Under the pieces are notes generated by a model. That model was given only the letters and a program-made list of their open reading frames with translations, made no database searches and had not been told where the DNA came from. Shown here in pieces: positions 45,501-56,400 of a DNA stretch of 64,000 nt. A program made the translations under genes and the position numbers. This stretch comes from Lomentospora prolificans (lineage: Eukaryota; Ascomycota; Sordariomycetes; Microascales; Microascaceae), in NCBI GenBank assembly GCA_029532625.1, contig JARFXM010000005.1, forward strand, positions 1,116,001-1,180,000. The letters are read 5' to 3'. The first letter of the stretch is position 1. Every line of letters starts with the position of its first letter.

Positions 45501-47342
45501 CAAACCTGGTCACGAGCTCAGGGTTTTGAAGTTGCAGCTTCTCTTGCTGACTGCCTTCCTCGGCTTGGAGCTGCTGGTGGTCTCCCCTTGGGGAGGGACT
45601 GGACGGCGTTACTCTCTTGAGCCGTGTCATCGCCAGCTGGCCATGGATCCCTGGACGGGTCTGCTGCGAGTGCGAATCGTCAACACCCTAGCCAGCCGAC
45701 TAGGGCTACCCTTGTGGGCCAGTTGTCCTTCTCGGGGATGCAACCCAAAGACTTGCACGAGGAAAAAAATTTGCCTTGAACCTGGCCGGGGGAGGGCAAT
45801 GTGGCCGAATGTCTATGAAAACTTCGTAAACTACAAGTAGACCTGGTACATGAGGCCTAGGTTTGACAATAACCCCCGAAATCCTAGTTTCTTCACGGCG
45901 GTGTCAGACGTGAAGCTCCAACGAGCCTCGGGTGGCAGTGGTGTCATTCGACCCCCATTTGGCCCCTTCCAATACCCCAAAGCAAGATGGTCCCCCTAGT
46001 CAGAGGCAAGTGGTGTTTCTGACTGGGGTTATTCGAGATTGAGAGTCTCTGGGGCCCGCTATTCCTCGTAAAATTCGGGCTGGGAGTGGTGGGAGTCTCT
46101 GCAATTGGAGTTGAGCCAAGTCCTTCTCTGCATTATGGGCTGGTCAAGCTCTCGAGTGCTTGAATCTGGGACACACAACCATCAACTGGTCCAAATGGTG
46201 TCTGGAAACCCCTGTACCCCTGACTATGTATGTACATCGTATACTATGGGGTTTGAGACACAGTGCAAAGTCGAATTGGTCGTGCTAGATAGTACCTAGC
46301 TCCCCTGTGAGTACATGTGCCAGCCAACCTCCACTTTCCTAAAAAAGAGTTACACCCCTTGCCAACTCGTCGAGATGGGCCACTCCTGGGCGTGAGGCAG
46401 GACCTGGTTGTGTGACGTGATGAGTACCTCTTGAGTCCAAGGGGAATGTAATCGCCCGTCACGAAGACCTTCCTAAAGACTGCTCTGTGCAGCTTTGAGG
46501 GGTACTGGTACCAGAACCTGCAGCAACTGGCACTAGCGTGCACAACTTGGGTGCTTGGAGGGTCGTTCCATCTCTGGTGTAAGTGGATACAGCCCGTGGT
46601 GCTGTCTCGGTCGTTCGTGTGTCGACGGCATTCAGGGTCTGTTCACTTTAAGTCACCACGGGACCCGTACTTGACATATTACCATGTGTGCGCCCCCTCC
46701 ACTTGAGAATCCAGGCTTTCTTTCCTCCTCCCTCCAGCTCAACCAAGGTTAGCATCCTGTGGTGCAACTAGTGAAGACGAAAACCATTGAACAACTTCGA
46801 ATAGCAACGATATACAATAAGGTGTACTATTTCCGCCATTGGCACAATAAGGCCTCACTTTCGCGAGATCTTGCCGAGTCAATCCTGTAGAGGCGGACTT
46901 CTGAGCAACATATCTACTATTGCAGTCAACGAATACAGCTCGTCTCATCTCGAATAATCCAACCTTCTTGCCGTCAAGCTTGTCCCGAGACACCAGATAT
47001 TGTTATACTCCCAGCGTGCTTCTCCTACCTCTAGGCTATAGACCATGCATTTACACAAATCATAGTCTTGTGCGCCCTCGAGTGAACGGCGATCCACACA
47101 CCCGCAGACCTATCGAACTGGAATATCATCCGACTTGCGTGTTTCTGTTTCGGCCCTTCAGGTCCGTTCGTCGGGTCCGGATTATGCTGCGGTAAAACAG
47201 GAAAAGAAAAAAAAAATCAAAAAAGAAACCCCCGCCGGCACCCTTCGAATTTTGTATACTAGCTCCGCTGGCTAGACTCGGAATGCCCAGGGACCTACTA
47301 TCATTTCCTCCCAACTCTTCCCTGGTTTCTCAGTTATAAACT
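38641..47342. other. 8.7-kb interval without a supportable gene
   Basis: I examined the longer frames (for example 39773-40198 minus, 40018-40491 plus, 43331-43810 plus, 44109-44675 minus). None shows a family motif, a sensible signal peptide from an ATG, or splice extension. A T run lies at 39623-39638 and an A tract at 42555-42596 (one G). CGCCAGCTGGCC occurs at 45631. A tRNA-like fragment near 42925-42990 does not fold. This may be decayed repeat, non-coding transcription units or spacer. Confidence 0.45.
42555..42596. repeat. Long poly(A) tract
   Basis: Forty-one of forty-two bases are A, with a single G at 42583. It could be a microsatellite or the tail of a decayed retroposed copy. No target-site duplication was recognised by eye. 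Confidence 0.8.
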
Positions 47343-49841
47343 ATGGGTCGATCATCGAAATTCACCTTCCCCCTCCCTAGCCGCAAACAGCGCTCCACAC
47401 CAGCAACTCCACAACCAGAGGCGCCCAGGTCAAAAGCCCAGCAAATCTTGGGAAACGCGGGCATCAACATTGACAGCGGCAGTCATTGGGACGGGGTTTC
47501 GAATTCTGGGATTAGTATTGCAGTATCCGAGAGTACTGTGAGCCATCGCCCCATTGAGAGAACTATCGGTGCTAGGAGCGACGCTGCTTCTAGGCCTGCC
47601 TCCCAATGGGAGGTAGATTCCGAGACAGTTCCGGCCTATATCAAGGCTGCTGGTTCAAGGCCAGCAACAGGATCTCGACATCCAAATGGCAATGAACCGT
47701 ACGATGCTTCGGAAGCGTCCAGTCTCCTAGTGCGTAGGCAATCTGCCTCCACAATAGCATCATATTACGACAAGTCGCGAGTTCCCCTATCGATATCGCA
47801 ACAGACCTCATCGTCGGCTATGGCAAAGGGCCTTCCTTCGAAGGCCAGCACCATTCTAGACATTGACGGAACAATGTCACCTCCAAGACGAAAAAAGAAA
47901 CCTGCGCGCCTAGACTTCACGCAACTCATCGCTAGGGCGCGGCCCACCACGTCCCAGAGCCAAAACTCGATGCTCTCCCCAGAATCTGCGAGGTCACCAT
48001 CCGTCATGACCCTCTCTCCATTGTCATCGCGCGCTACGTTAGCATCTGCTACCTCGAGAAAATCTACGAGAGAGAGGCTTCAAGAACTGGCATCTCGCGC
48101 CTCTCGGAAACAACCGGTACCTGAGTCACCAGTCATCCCTAAGAACACGCGGAGTGGTGTTGATCTACATCACCTATACGAACACTACGAGCAGATGTCA
48201 TTTCGTCAAGTAATGGGACCGGAATTCAACGCAGATGAGCCTGCCAGCCTCGAGCCAGTTCGTGAGTCACCTGTAGTGAACACTGTTCGGGTGTCACCAA
48301 GGCCGGTATCACCAGTGTCCGAACATCAATTCGACCCAAACAAGGCCATCTCACCTGGCAGAGTCGCTATAATGCCTGATGGTGGGTATGCAACGAGCGT
48401 TTCTAGTCGGCACACGCGAACCTCGAGAGCTTCTAAGAGGACAAACCAGAGCGTTTTTGACTCGGATCTGCATCAGAATAGCATTCTTTCACTCTCTTCG
48501 GACTCGGAGGATGACGCCTTCATCGAACAGCAGTCTAAATCCGATTCCCGCGCGGAAAGAAGCAGAGGTGTCGCGTATGAGGACGATTCACAAACGCCGG
48601 TCTCCGAAAAGCGCCGATCCGTAGCCTCCAAGTCAAGTGGCAAGTCTGGGAAGCGAGCTTCATTTGCCTCCAAGAACACATACCTCACTATTCCTAGCGC
48701 CTCAACCCCCCCACGAGTGCCAGATATCTCGAAACGATCAAGCTCATTATTGTACTCAGCTTCTCCTACTCCCAGCCCGTCCCTCCGATCCTCGCGAATC
48801 TCCACCATGTCTACTTCTACCACGGGCTCAGCCACCCAGCAACCCGTTCATGAGGCACGAGTGGTCACTATCGCCCCTGTCCATGTCCAAGATGACAGCC
48901 CCCGTAGACAGTCCGATGCACATACATTGACGCGTACTGCATCTGACCGTTCTGTCGACCAGCCGACCCCACCTCTGAGCCCTAACTCGGTGGAGTTCTA
49001 CGTCCAGCCCCCCTCTATTCCCAGCGTCTCGAACCCTCGCCTTATGGCAGTCACAAAGCAGGAGGAGATGCTTCTATCTGCCTTGCGCATGAAGCGGGCG
49101 AGAATGCGGGGTAACACGTTATCCGAACTCGAAGAAGAGGAAGAGGCTATAAGCGGGTCGTTAAGCCGCCACTCTTCAGGCCGGCAACGAGATACTGCGT
49201 ATATTGCCCCTGTAAGGGCGATCCAGAAAAATGGTTCGAAGTCATCAATGGGCACAATTACTCCGGAAAGAGGCGTTGCAAACCCATCCGGTTTTCAGTC
49301 CCTCTCCGGGGCCCCTGAGCCACTGACGCCACTTCTCAATAGCGCTGAGCCTTCTCCTGAGATACCTGAGGCTCACGGGACCTCCCTCGTTGACGATTTC
49401 ATGTCCACTAAGGCTACCCGTGAGCGCATTGTATTCTACCTTGATCAGGGCGTCAGTGGAACCGAGGATGAGGAGGAGCCAAGCCCTGATTTGAGTGATT
49501 TCATGGACTTGGACAACGGAAGCGAAGATGCTCACTCCTTCCAGGGGAAAGACGGCGCCGACCGTGATAATGATAAGCCTCCTGCCACACCCGAGGATGT
49601 TGTGCCAGTATCCTCACCACTTAGCTCAAAGGAGTGTGATATTACTGAACAACAGCTTTGTGTCGTTCCTGAAGACGACATTGCTAGCGGACTTGGTGCC
49701 CCTGGCCCCGACTCACCCCTCTCACCTACACTCCCTCTCTCGTTCCCCATCCCCAAAAGCATGAAGAAGCCTCTAAGACTCAGCGCCGTAGGGGGGGTCG
49801 GTATGAGCATGGAAGCTCCCTGGTGGGGCGACGACGGCTGA
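47343..49841 (+). CDS. Ser-rich, largely disordered hypothetical protein
   Basis: A single exon of 832 residues starting MGRSSKFTFPLPSRKQ. The composition is rich in Ser, Pro, Thr, Arg and Glu, with many S-P and R-x-x-S type sites. Only short patches look ordered: LHHLYEHYEQMSFRQVMGPE (about 275-294), EEMLLSALRMKRARMRGNTL (about 579-598) and a final segment of SAVGGVGMSMEAPWWGDD type. The 579-598 patch could be a short helix or coiled coil. No enzyme motif, membrane segment or signal peptide is visible. It resembles the conserved but uncharacterised cytoskeletal or cell-polarity-type scaffold proteins of filamentous fungi, which is inference only. The continuous 2.5-kb frame makes it a confident gene. 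Confidence 0.85.
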   Translation: MGRSSKFTFPLPSRKQRSTPATPQPEAPRSKAQQILGNAGINIDSGSHWDGVSNSGISIAVSESTVSHRPIERTIGARSDAASRPASQWEVDSETVPAYIKAAGSRPATGSRHPNGNEPYDASEASSLLVRRQSASTIASYYDKSRVPLSISQQTSSSAMAKGLPSKASTILDIDGTMSPPRRKKKPARLDFTQLIARARPTTSQSQNSMLSPESARSPSVMTLSPLSSRATLASATSRKSTRERLQELASRASRKQPVPESPVIPKNTRSGVDLHHLYEHYEQMSFRQVMGPEFNADEPASLEPVRESPVVNTVRVSPRPVSPVSEHQFDPNKAISPGRVAIMPDGGYATSVSSRHTRTSRASKRTNQSVFDSDLHQNSILSLSSDSEDDAFIEQQSKSDSRAERSRGVAYEDDSQTPVSEKRRSVASKSSGKSGKRASFASKNTYLTIPSASTPPRVPDISKRSSSLLYSASPTPSPSLRSSRISTMSTSTTGSATQQPVHEARVVTIAPVHVQDDSPRRQSDAHTLTRTASDRSVDQPTPPLSPNSVEFYVQPPSIPSVSNPRLMAVTKQEEMLLSALRMKRARMRGNTLSELEEEEEAISGSLSRHSSGRQRDTAYIAPVRAIQKNGSKSSMGTITPERGVANPSGFQSLSGAPEPLTPLLNSAEPSPEIPEAHGTSLVDDFMSTKATRERIVFYLDQGVSGTEDEEEPSPDLSDFMDLDNGSEDAHSFQGKDGADRDNDKPPATPEDVVPVSSPLSSKECDITEQQLCVVPEDDIASGLGAPGPDSPLSPTLPLSFPIPKSMKKPLRLSAVGGVGMSMEAPWWGDDG

Positions 49842-50530
49842 TGGAACTACCATTACTAGCACACACTCTCTTCTCTACTTCATTCTTTTCCTTTTTACTA
49901 TCGAGTTATTTAATTGCGTTCTCGCAGAAGATATCCGGGGCGGGCGATTGAGGATTAAATTTAAATGGCCATGGCCGTTACATATGTCAGCCGACAATAT
50001 TTCCTGTGTTACTTCTCTGGCAACATGCCTGGGCTAAAGAAGGCTTCTAGTGGAGTGGAGGGTTGGGATTTATTATTAATGGAGATGAAGCTGCTCCTCG
50101 TACATAGCATTTAACGACCCGTAATGGATGACGACTCGATCTCAACATTGGATACATACATTCACACACTTCTAAAATTCACTCGCGCTTTCTTTTAGCC
50201 CCCCGAATTTTTTTTTCTCCTTTCCTCAGCTGAGGTTGTTCTCCGTGATCCTTTGGCTGTCCAATCCCGACACGAGCCGAAGACTCGGGGAGACTGCACA
50301 AAATTGGGATTCCGCGAGAACTACGCTTCGATAATACTGCGCTCTTAGGTTGAGAAAAAAAAACACTACGGTTGCAACGCAAACGCATCCATGACTCTTC
50401 ATGAGGGAGAGTATGATGGCTAAAATAAGGGGGGAAGGAAGAAGCACTCTTGACCACGTAGACAAAGCAAGCCGATACGTCGCTTGTGCCCCACCATTTA
50501 CAAACGCCAACCCGATTTTCTTCTACTCAT
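49842..50530. other. Convergent spacer
   Basis: The 3' regions of the Ser-rich gene (+) and MMS2 (-) lie here. No gene is seen. Confidence 0.6.
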
Positions 50531-51185
50531 TTAAGCATTTTCATATACAGAGCCCTCAGGGGGTTGTGGGATCTTCTTGTTCGTTGGAGAGGCCATGTAT
50601 CTAGAGAGCCGTTAGTATCCCTGAACATCCCCCAACTACTTCATGGATGGTGTGCCTGATTTAGCGTACCTCCTCAACTCTATCAGGACAGTCTCCATAG
50701 TATGATTCCGTTGCCAATTGGTGAGGCACGGGAGCTGCTTGGGGTCGACCATACCATTGCGGGGATTCACGCACGGCAGGTTGACCTGGCTAACAAACTG
50801 AATCGAAGGAGGCTCATCGGGATAGTTGGGGCCGCAGTGCATCTTTACAGAGTAGATGCGGTTCTCGTGCACGCTCTGTAAACGATTAGGTGGGTGATTA
50901 GCTCGTCATAACTACGGAGCGGTCTAAGCGGAATCGTACATGAGGAGGTCCGAGAATGGTACCATTCCAGTTCGACATGAGAAGATCTTCGGGATCCTCG
51001 AGACCGTATGAGCAGGCCTCTGCGTCGGAAGAGCTGGTCAGCGTCGAGAAAGAGCCACCCGGGTGGTTCTGAAAGAGTCATCGCGGGGTGGGGTGGGAGT
51101 TGAACATACCAGCACCGAGACCTTTCTCGCCCTTCTCCAACTCCTCGAGGAGCCTGAAATTCCTGGGAACTTTGGCGGATGCCAT
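50531..51185 (-). CDS. MMS2: MMS2: ubiquitin E2 variant
   Basis: Four minus-strand exons (51185-51110, 51019-50940, 50875-50670, 50600-50531) join in frame to 143 residues. MASAKVPRNFRLLEELEKGE is the typical start, followed by SYGLEDPEDLLMSNWNGTIL, GPPHSVHENRIYSVKMHCG and NWQRNHTMETVLIELRRYM; the protein ends in KKIPQPPEGS plus a few residues. This is a UBC fold in which the catalytic Cys of true E2 enzymes is missing from the expected position, which defines the UEV family. Mms2 pairs with Ubc13 to build Lys63-linked ubiquitin chains, for example on PCNA in error-free post-replication repair. The last exon is short and easily missed, since the frame runs on past ELRR for about ten codons. 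Divergent from the slipin gene. Confidence 0.97.
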
Positions 51186-51653
51186 TTCTACTGTCTCCTG
51201 CGACACCGTCCGGAGGTGTAAACGTGTGGAGAGGGTGGGATTGACGAAGATCTATCGTGGGATGCGGAATGGAAGGATGAAGTCGTTTGACAGCGGGGAA
51301 GCCACTGGCAGAGGTCTTTGGGCACATGCCTAGTTCCCTTGTTCCTATCGCGGGGCATACCGGCTAATTTCTGGAACATTGCCAGCTTCCTGGTAAACCC
51401 CCCCAGAAAGCAGCCGCCAGCGGCATTGGCGCCTAAGATCAAGCTCTGAAGGTGTCTTACGTAAGGGATACAGCTCTGCAACGTCCCAGCATCATGCAGT
51501 ACTTTCCTCGCCCTTTCGTAATATGAGCTCGGATAAAAAAAAACTACGACTCGAATCAGCATCAGATCACCAACCAGCATTCGTCTCTCCCACCTTCGAA
51601 CCTCCTCCTTCCGTTCATCTCCCACACACGAGCACACAGAAAGCTGCAGCGAT
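51186..51653. promoter_or_regulatory. Divergent promoter MMS2 / slipin
   Basis: These 468 bases between the two start codons must hold both promoters. The right part is C/T-rich ahead of the slipin ATG. No specific site is claimed. Confidence 0.5.
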
Positions 51654-52911
51654 ATGGCGACGGCACTAACCAGAGCTGCGCTGTCGGTGCCGCTGCGCCA
51701 GGCCCAGCAGCCCTTGCAGCGGATGGTGCAGCGCACGTTGGCCACGACAGCTCAACGAGCCATCGGAGCCGGGCCAGGCAACCCTCTTGGCGGCGTCCCT
51801 GCGACCTACTTTCAGCGGCCCTCGCTTCCGGCTAATACGATTGTTCGATTTGTGCCTCAGCAGACAGCGTGGATTGTAGAACGTATGGGAAAGTTCAATA
51901 GGATTCTGCAGCCTGGCCTTGCGATCATGATCCCATTTTTGGATCGAATCGCCTACGTTAAATCATTGAAAGAGGTGGCGCTAGAGATTCCCAGCCAGAG
52001 CGCAATTACGGCGGATAATGTTACTCTCGAGCTCGACGGTGTTTTGTATACGAGGGTTTTTGATGCCTACAAGGCTAGGTGAGTTTTACCTCGGCCGAAC
52101 GGATATGCGTGCGCTTTGAGCGCCCGCGCTCTCGACCATTCACTAAACCACTAAACCAAACAGCTACGGAGTTGAGGATGCCGAATACGCCATTTCCCAA
52201 TTAGCCCAAACTACCATGCGATCCGAAATTGGTCAACTCACTCTCGACCACGTCCTCAAAGAACGCGCCGCTCTCAACACTAACATCACCGCTGCCATAA
52301 ATGAAGCCGCCCAGGCCTGGGGTGTCACTTGTCTTCGATATGAAATTCGCGATATCCATGCGCCCGCGGGTGTTGTTGAGGCCATGCACCGGCAGGTCAC
52401 TGCCGAGCGATCGAAGCGAGCCGAGATTCTTGAGTCAGAGGGTCAGAGGCAGTCCGCCATCAATATCGCAGAGGGTAAGAAGCAGAGCGTTATTCTCGCT
52501 TCCGAGGCGTTGAAGGCAGAGCAGATCAACCGTGCGTCTGGTGAAGCCGAGGCTATCCTCATGAAGGCCAAGGCGACCGCCGCGGGTATCGACGCGATTG
52601 CAAGGAGCATTGAGCAAGGTCAGGATGCGGCTAGGGGAGCCGTTAGCTTATCTGTTGCGGAGAAGTACGTCGACGCGTTTGCGCAGCTTGCCAAGGAGAG
52701 CACGGCAGTGGTTGTGCCCGGCAATGTCGGAGATATCGGTGGAATGATCGCCACCGGCCTCAGCGTGTACGGAAAGGTCAGTGAGACGCAGTCGAAGACG
52801 ATGGCGAAGAAGCTGTTGCAGGGTAACGAGGTCGAGGAGCAGCAATTGGGCGAGGAGAAGTCGATGAAGGATACGATGTTGGAGGGCTTTGAGCAAACAA
52901 CTCGACACTAA
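51654..52911 (+). CDS. Mitochondrial stomatin-like protein 2 (slipin)
   Basis: Two exons (51654-52078, 52164-52911) join to 390 residues. The first ~45 residues are Arg/Ala/Gln-rich without acidic residues, a mitochondrial targeting sequence. The SPFH/PHB domain follows, with VRFVPQQTAWIVERMGKF, ILQPGLAIMIPFLDRIAYVK, the AITADNVTLELDGVLYTRV core, and QLAQTTMRSEIGQLTLDHVL at the exon 2 start. AERSKRAEILESEGQRQSAI and GEAEAILMKAKATAAGI form the long C-terminal coiled coil characteristic of SLP-2 (STOML2). The family scaffolds cardiolipin-rich inner-membrane domains and associates with proteases and prohibitins. No transmembrane helix is visible, as is usual for SLP-2. The C-terminus is acidic and Gln-rich. 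Confidence 0.95.
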
Positions 52912-53476
52912 AAGGGGACGATTGGAGGAGGGTCGTCAATAAGGGGACTGATTCAGACGATAGTGGGAGACGATAGATGGAGCATTGGCGTTGGGACATT
53001 ATTGCCTGGTTGTATTTCGAAACTACCCTGAAGCTCCTGTCTCATTACGTGTACAACATCTCAACTTCCTCGATTATTGGGATTACATAGGAATATTTAG
53101 AGTCTCTTATGCGTTTATCTTTCACGGCACATTGAAAGTAGTTATAAATCACCTTCTAAATGTGCGCCTAGGAGCTTTTGCAAGAGCAGTTTGGCCTCCT
53201 AAGCTACAAGCTTTCTCGTCGTCAAACGTGGGGGCCGTCATCCCATTTTAGGAAGGCGGTGAGTTAATCTGCCGAGTCTCACCACCATCATCGCCAGGCA
53301 CCTCAATAAGGTTGGCCTCAACTCAACAAGGACATGAACTCCTGGACTCTATGAAACTTAGTCTCAATCCAATATCTTCGCATAACTGAGTGCGGAATTG
53401 TATTATAACCCAGTGATATCACAAAAGGGACGCCCAAGGCACCTGCTATGGGTGCTGGTCCGGATGCCGGGACAAG
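52912..53476. other. Spacer between slipin and MON2 genes
   Basis: No gene is seen. It contains the slipin 3' region and the MON2 promoter. Confidence 0.6.
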
Positions 53477-56400
53477 ATGACAACTCAGCTCTTGTCGTCC
53501 GAACTCGCTAACCTCGTTCAGGAGAGCAAGAGGAAGCACAATGATCTTCGCCAGGTGGGTCGCAGCTGGAAAACTCCTTGGGTGCATATATACAAAAGTT
53601 TATACCTGGTCTTGCTGACGGCTTTCATAGGCGGCTGAAAAGTCATTGGAGGAGCTGAAAAGCATCAAGAGTGGTACCGAAGCTCAGACTGCCGCAGGTG
53701 AGCCTCACTTCCCCCTCCGAGCATCATATCAGCCAACCACTCAAGCTTTTCATGATTTGGCTATAATCTCATGACTTACTTACCATGGCTGTATCTAGAG
53801 CTGAGCCAGCGCGCCAACTTTGTTAATCCCTTCATTATCGCCTGTGGGACCAAGAACGTCAAATTTACGGGTATCGCCATCGTGTGTCTGCAGCGCCTCA
53901 TCGTCGCTAAAGCGCTTCCGCGCGGGAAACTGAATCAAGTGCTCGAGGCGCTGAGAGAAGCTACCTCGGCCGGGTTGGATGTTCAATTAAAGATTCTCCA
54001 AGCGCTCCCGTCGCTACTGCAAAACTATGCGACTGATATCAAGGGTGACATGCTCGTCACCGCACTGAATATCTGTTTCATTCTCCAGGCGAGCAAGAAT
54101 GCGATTGTGAACAACACCTCGGCGGCTACCCTACAACAGTTGATAGTCTCGGTATTCGACAAGGTGGCTGTAGAAGATAGTAAGTAGCCTCTTTAGCATC
54201 CGCAAGGAGGAATCATGCTAATGTCTTGGTATAGAGTCTCCGGGGGACACAACTTTTGTCGGTGAGGCGCCTACAGCAGACGGGAAGGTTCAACTTCGAA
54301 CAGCGGCCCTAGATGCCTTCCGAGTCGGTTTGCTCTACTTAACAATATTAACTTACTGGACAACTAATTGCTTCAATAGGTGTTTAACGATCTTTGTCTT
54401 ATGACGGAAAACCAGCGACTCGAATACCTACGTTTTACGGGTCTCCCTCAAACCTTTGGCCTTGAACTTATTGAATCAGTTCTTACAAACCATGCAGGCA
54501 TTTTCCTAACCCACCCGGAGCAGGCCCAGATCCTCCGTGCGAGAGTGATGCCATTTATCATCAGCGCCCTGAACCACAAGCCCAACTTCGCGACGTCCGT
54601 CCGCCTAGTTCGCATTCTCTATACCCTTCTCCGCCGACACGTTAATATCTTGCCTTCCGAGAGTGGGCAGGCTCTGGATATCCTTACTCAGCTTCTCGAC
54701 CAAGATATGCCCGTCTGGAGGCGAGCTCTTTGCATGGAGGTGTTTAGAGGAGTGTTTACAGAACCGGCCTTATTAAGACGTATCTTCTATCTGTACGATA
54801 TGAAAGAGGGTGAAAAAGACGTCCTGAAGACTTTGACGGCTACTTTTGTCCGCATTAGCACCGAAAAACCGAGCGTCATCGGGCTTGGCCATCAGTCGAC
54901 TATTCCAGTGTCTAACCCCTATTCCTCTACGGCTGGAGATGTTATGTTAGAGTCTGGAGGTGTTACGGGAATCATCAGCGGGTCGGGGTCGTCCGACGGC
55001 GGAAACACTGGAATATCTACGCAGTGGAGCTCCGTCCGTGTGCCATGCATCGACCAACTTGACAAGACCGAACCTCCTACCATACCGGAATCATACATAT
55101 ACAACCTAACGCTGGCTTGCATCTCCTCACTGTCAGAAGGTCTTGCCAAATTCGTACTGCCCCTCACGGTACCTGGGGAACGCAATCGAAAGAAACTTTC
55201 TAAGCAGGATACCGGTCGAGCATCCCCAGCTTCAGGTGCTAAAGAAGAGACGTCTGAAGCCAGGGGTTTAGAACGGACCCCGTCTTATAAGAGGAATCCT
55301 GTGCCTATCAACCCCTTAACCCAGGAAGATCATCCGCTCAACCCGGAAGTTAAAATTTGCGCCGCCATTATCGATGAATGCTGGCCGGCAATCCTGGCTA
55401 CCTGCTCAACTTTCCTGAATGCCGCCCTAGACTCGGAATATTACCATGCGCTCGTCCGCGCGTTTCAGAAGTTCGCGCATGTGGCTGGTCTACTCCATCT
55501 CAGCACCCCTAGGGACGCTTTCCTAACAACTCTTGGCAAGGCGGCGGTTCCGCCTAACGTGTTCTCCGCCTGTCTGAACATGGGAGCGGCTCGGCCGAGC
55601 ACGCCTACAGCCCCTGATTCAGCCGGCGGACTACTTAGTAACGCTCGAGGTCTTCTTAGTCGGGAGAACCTTGTTTCTCACTCCCAGCCTTCTGAAAAGG
55701 GTCGCCAACCGTCCGTAGACCCGGCCATGGCAGCTCTGAATACTCGTAATCTCCTTTGTTTAAGGGCTTTGCTTAATTTAGGCATTGCTCTTGGACCTAC
55801 ACTTGGAACGTCATGGAGTATAATTTTGGAAACGCTGCAACAAGCAGACTTTGTGTTATTTTCTTCCGGAAAGGCTCCAGGAAGGATACCAACAGCAGTT
55901 AAGGGCCAGGACCCCCAGGCCGAGAATGAAGCGAACTCACTTCTTCAGAATTTTGGTGGCGAGATCAGGGCGGTCGAGACCGCTGCGTCGAGGCTGATAG
56001 AGAGTACTGTCGATTTCCCCAATAAATCCTTCGTTGAGGTGGTCGAAGCTATCTGCAATCTTTTGGATAGCGGCCCGCCAGAAACTCCTAGCTCTGCTGT
56101 TCAGGCGTCATCGTCGCCCCCGCCCACCGGGAACACCCTCAAGACACCCGGCCCGGGCCAACATCGCCGCGTTCTCAGCGTTTCGACGCCTGCCGCCACT
56201 GGCCCAACCCAGGAGGACATGCTAGCACTCGCCAAACTTGGGGACGTCGCCACTGTTAACATTGAGCGACTGTTGTCATATCCTCCAGAAGTATCTGGAT
56301 GGATTCCACTTACCGCAGAACTCGTTAGAGTGCTTAGCGCATCCAGCATGTACCCCTCTGTAAGAACAAGGGCGGCTGAGATCCTCATCCGCCTCGTCTT

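Noticed and set aside
45526..45840. 104-codon frame that appears to start with a signal peptide
   Set aside because: The apparent start is TTG rather than ATG, and the downstream sequence has no secreted-protein character.
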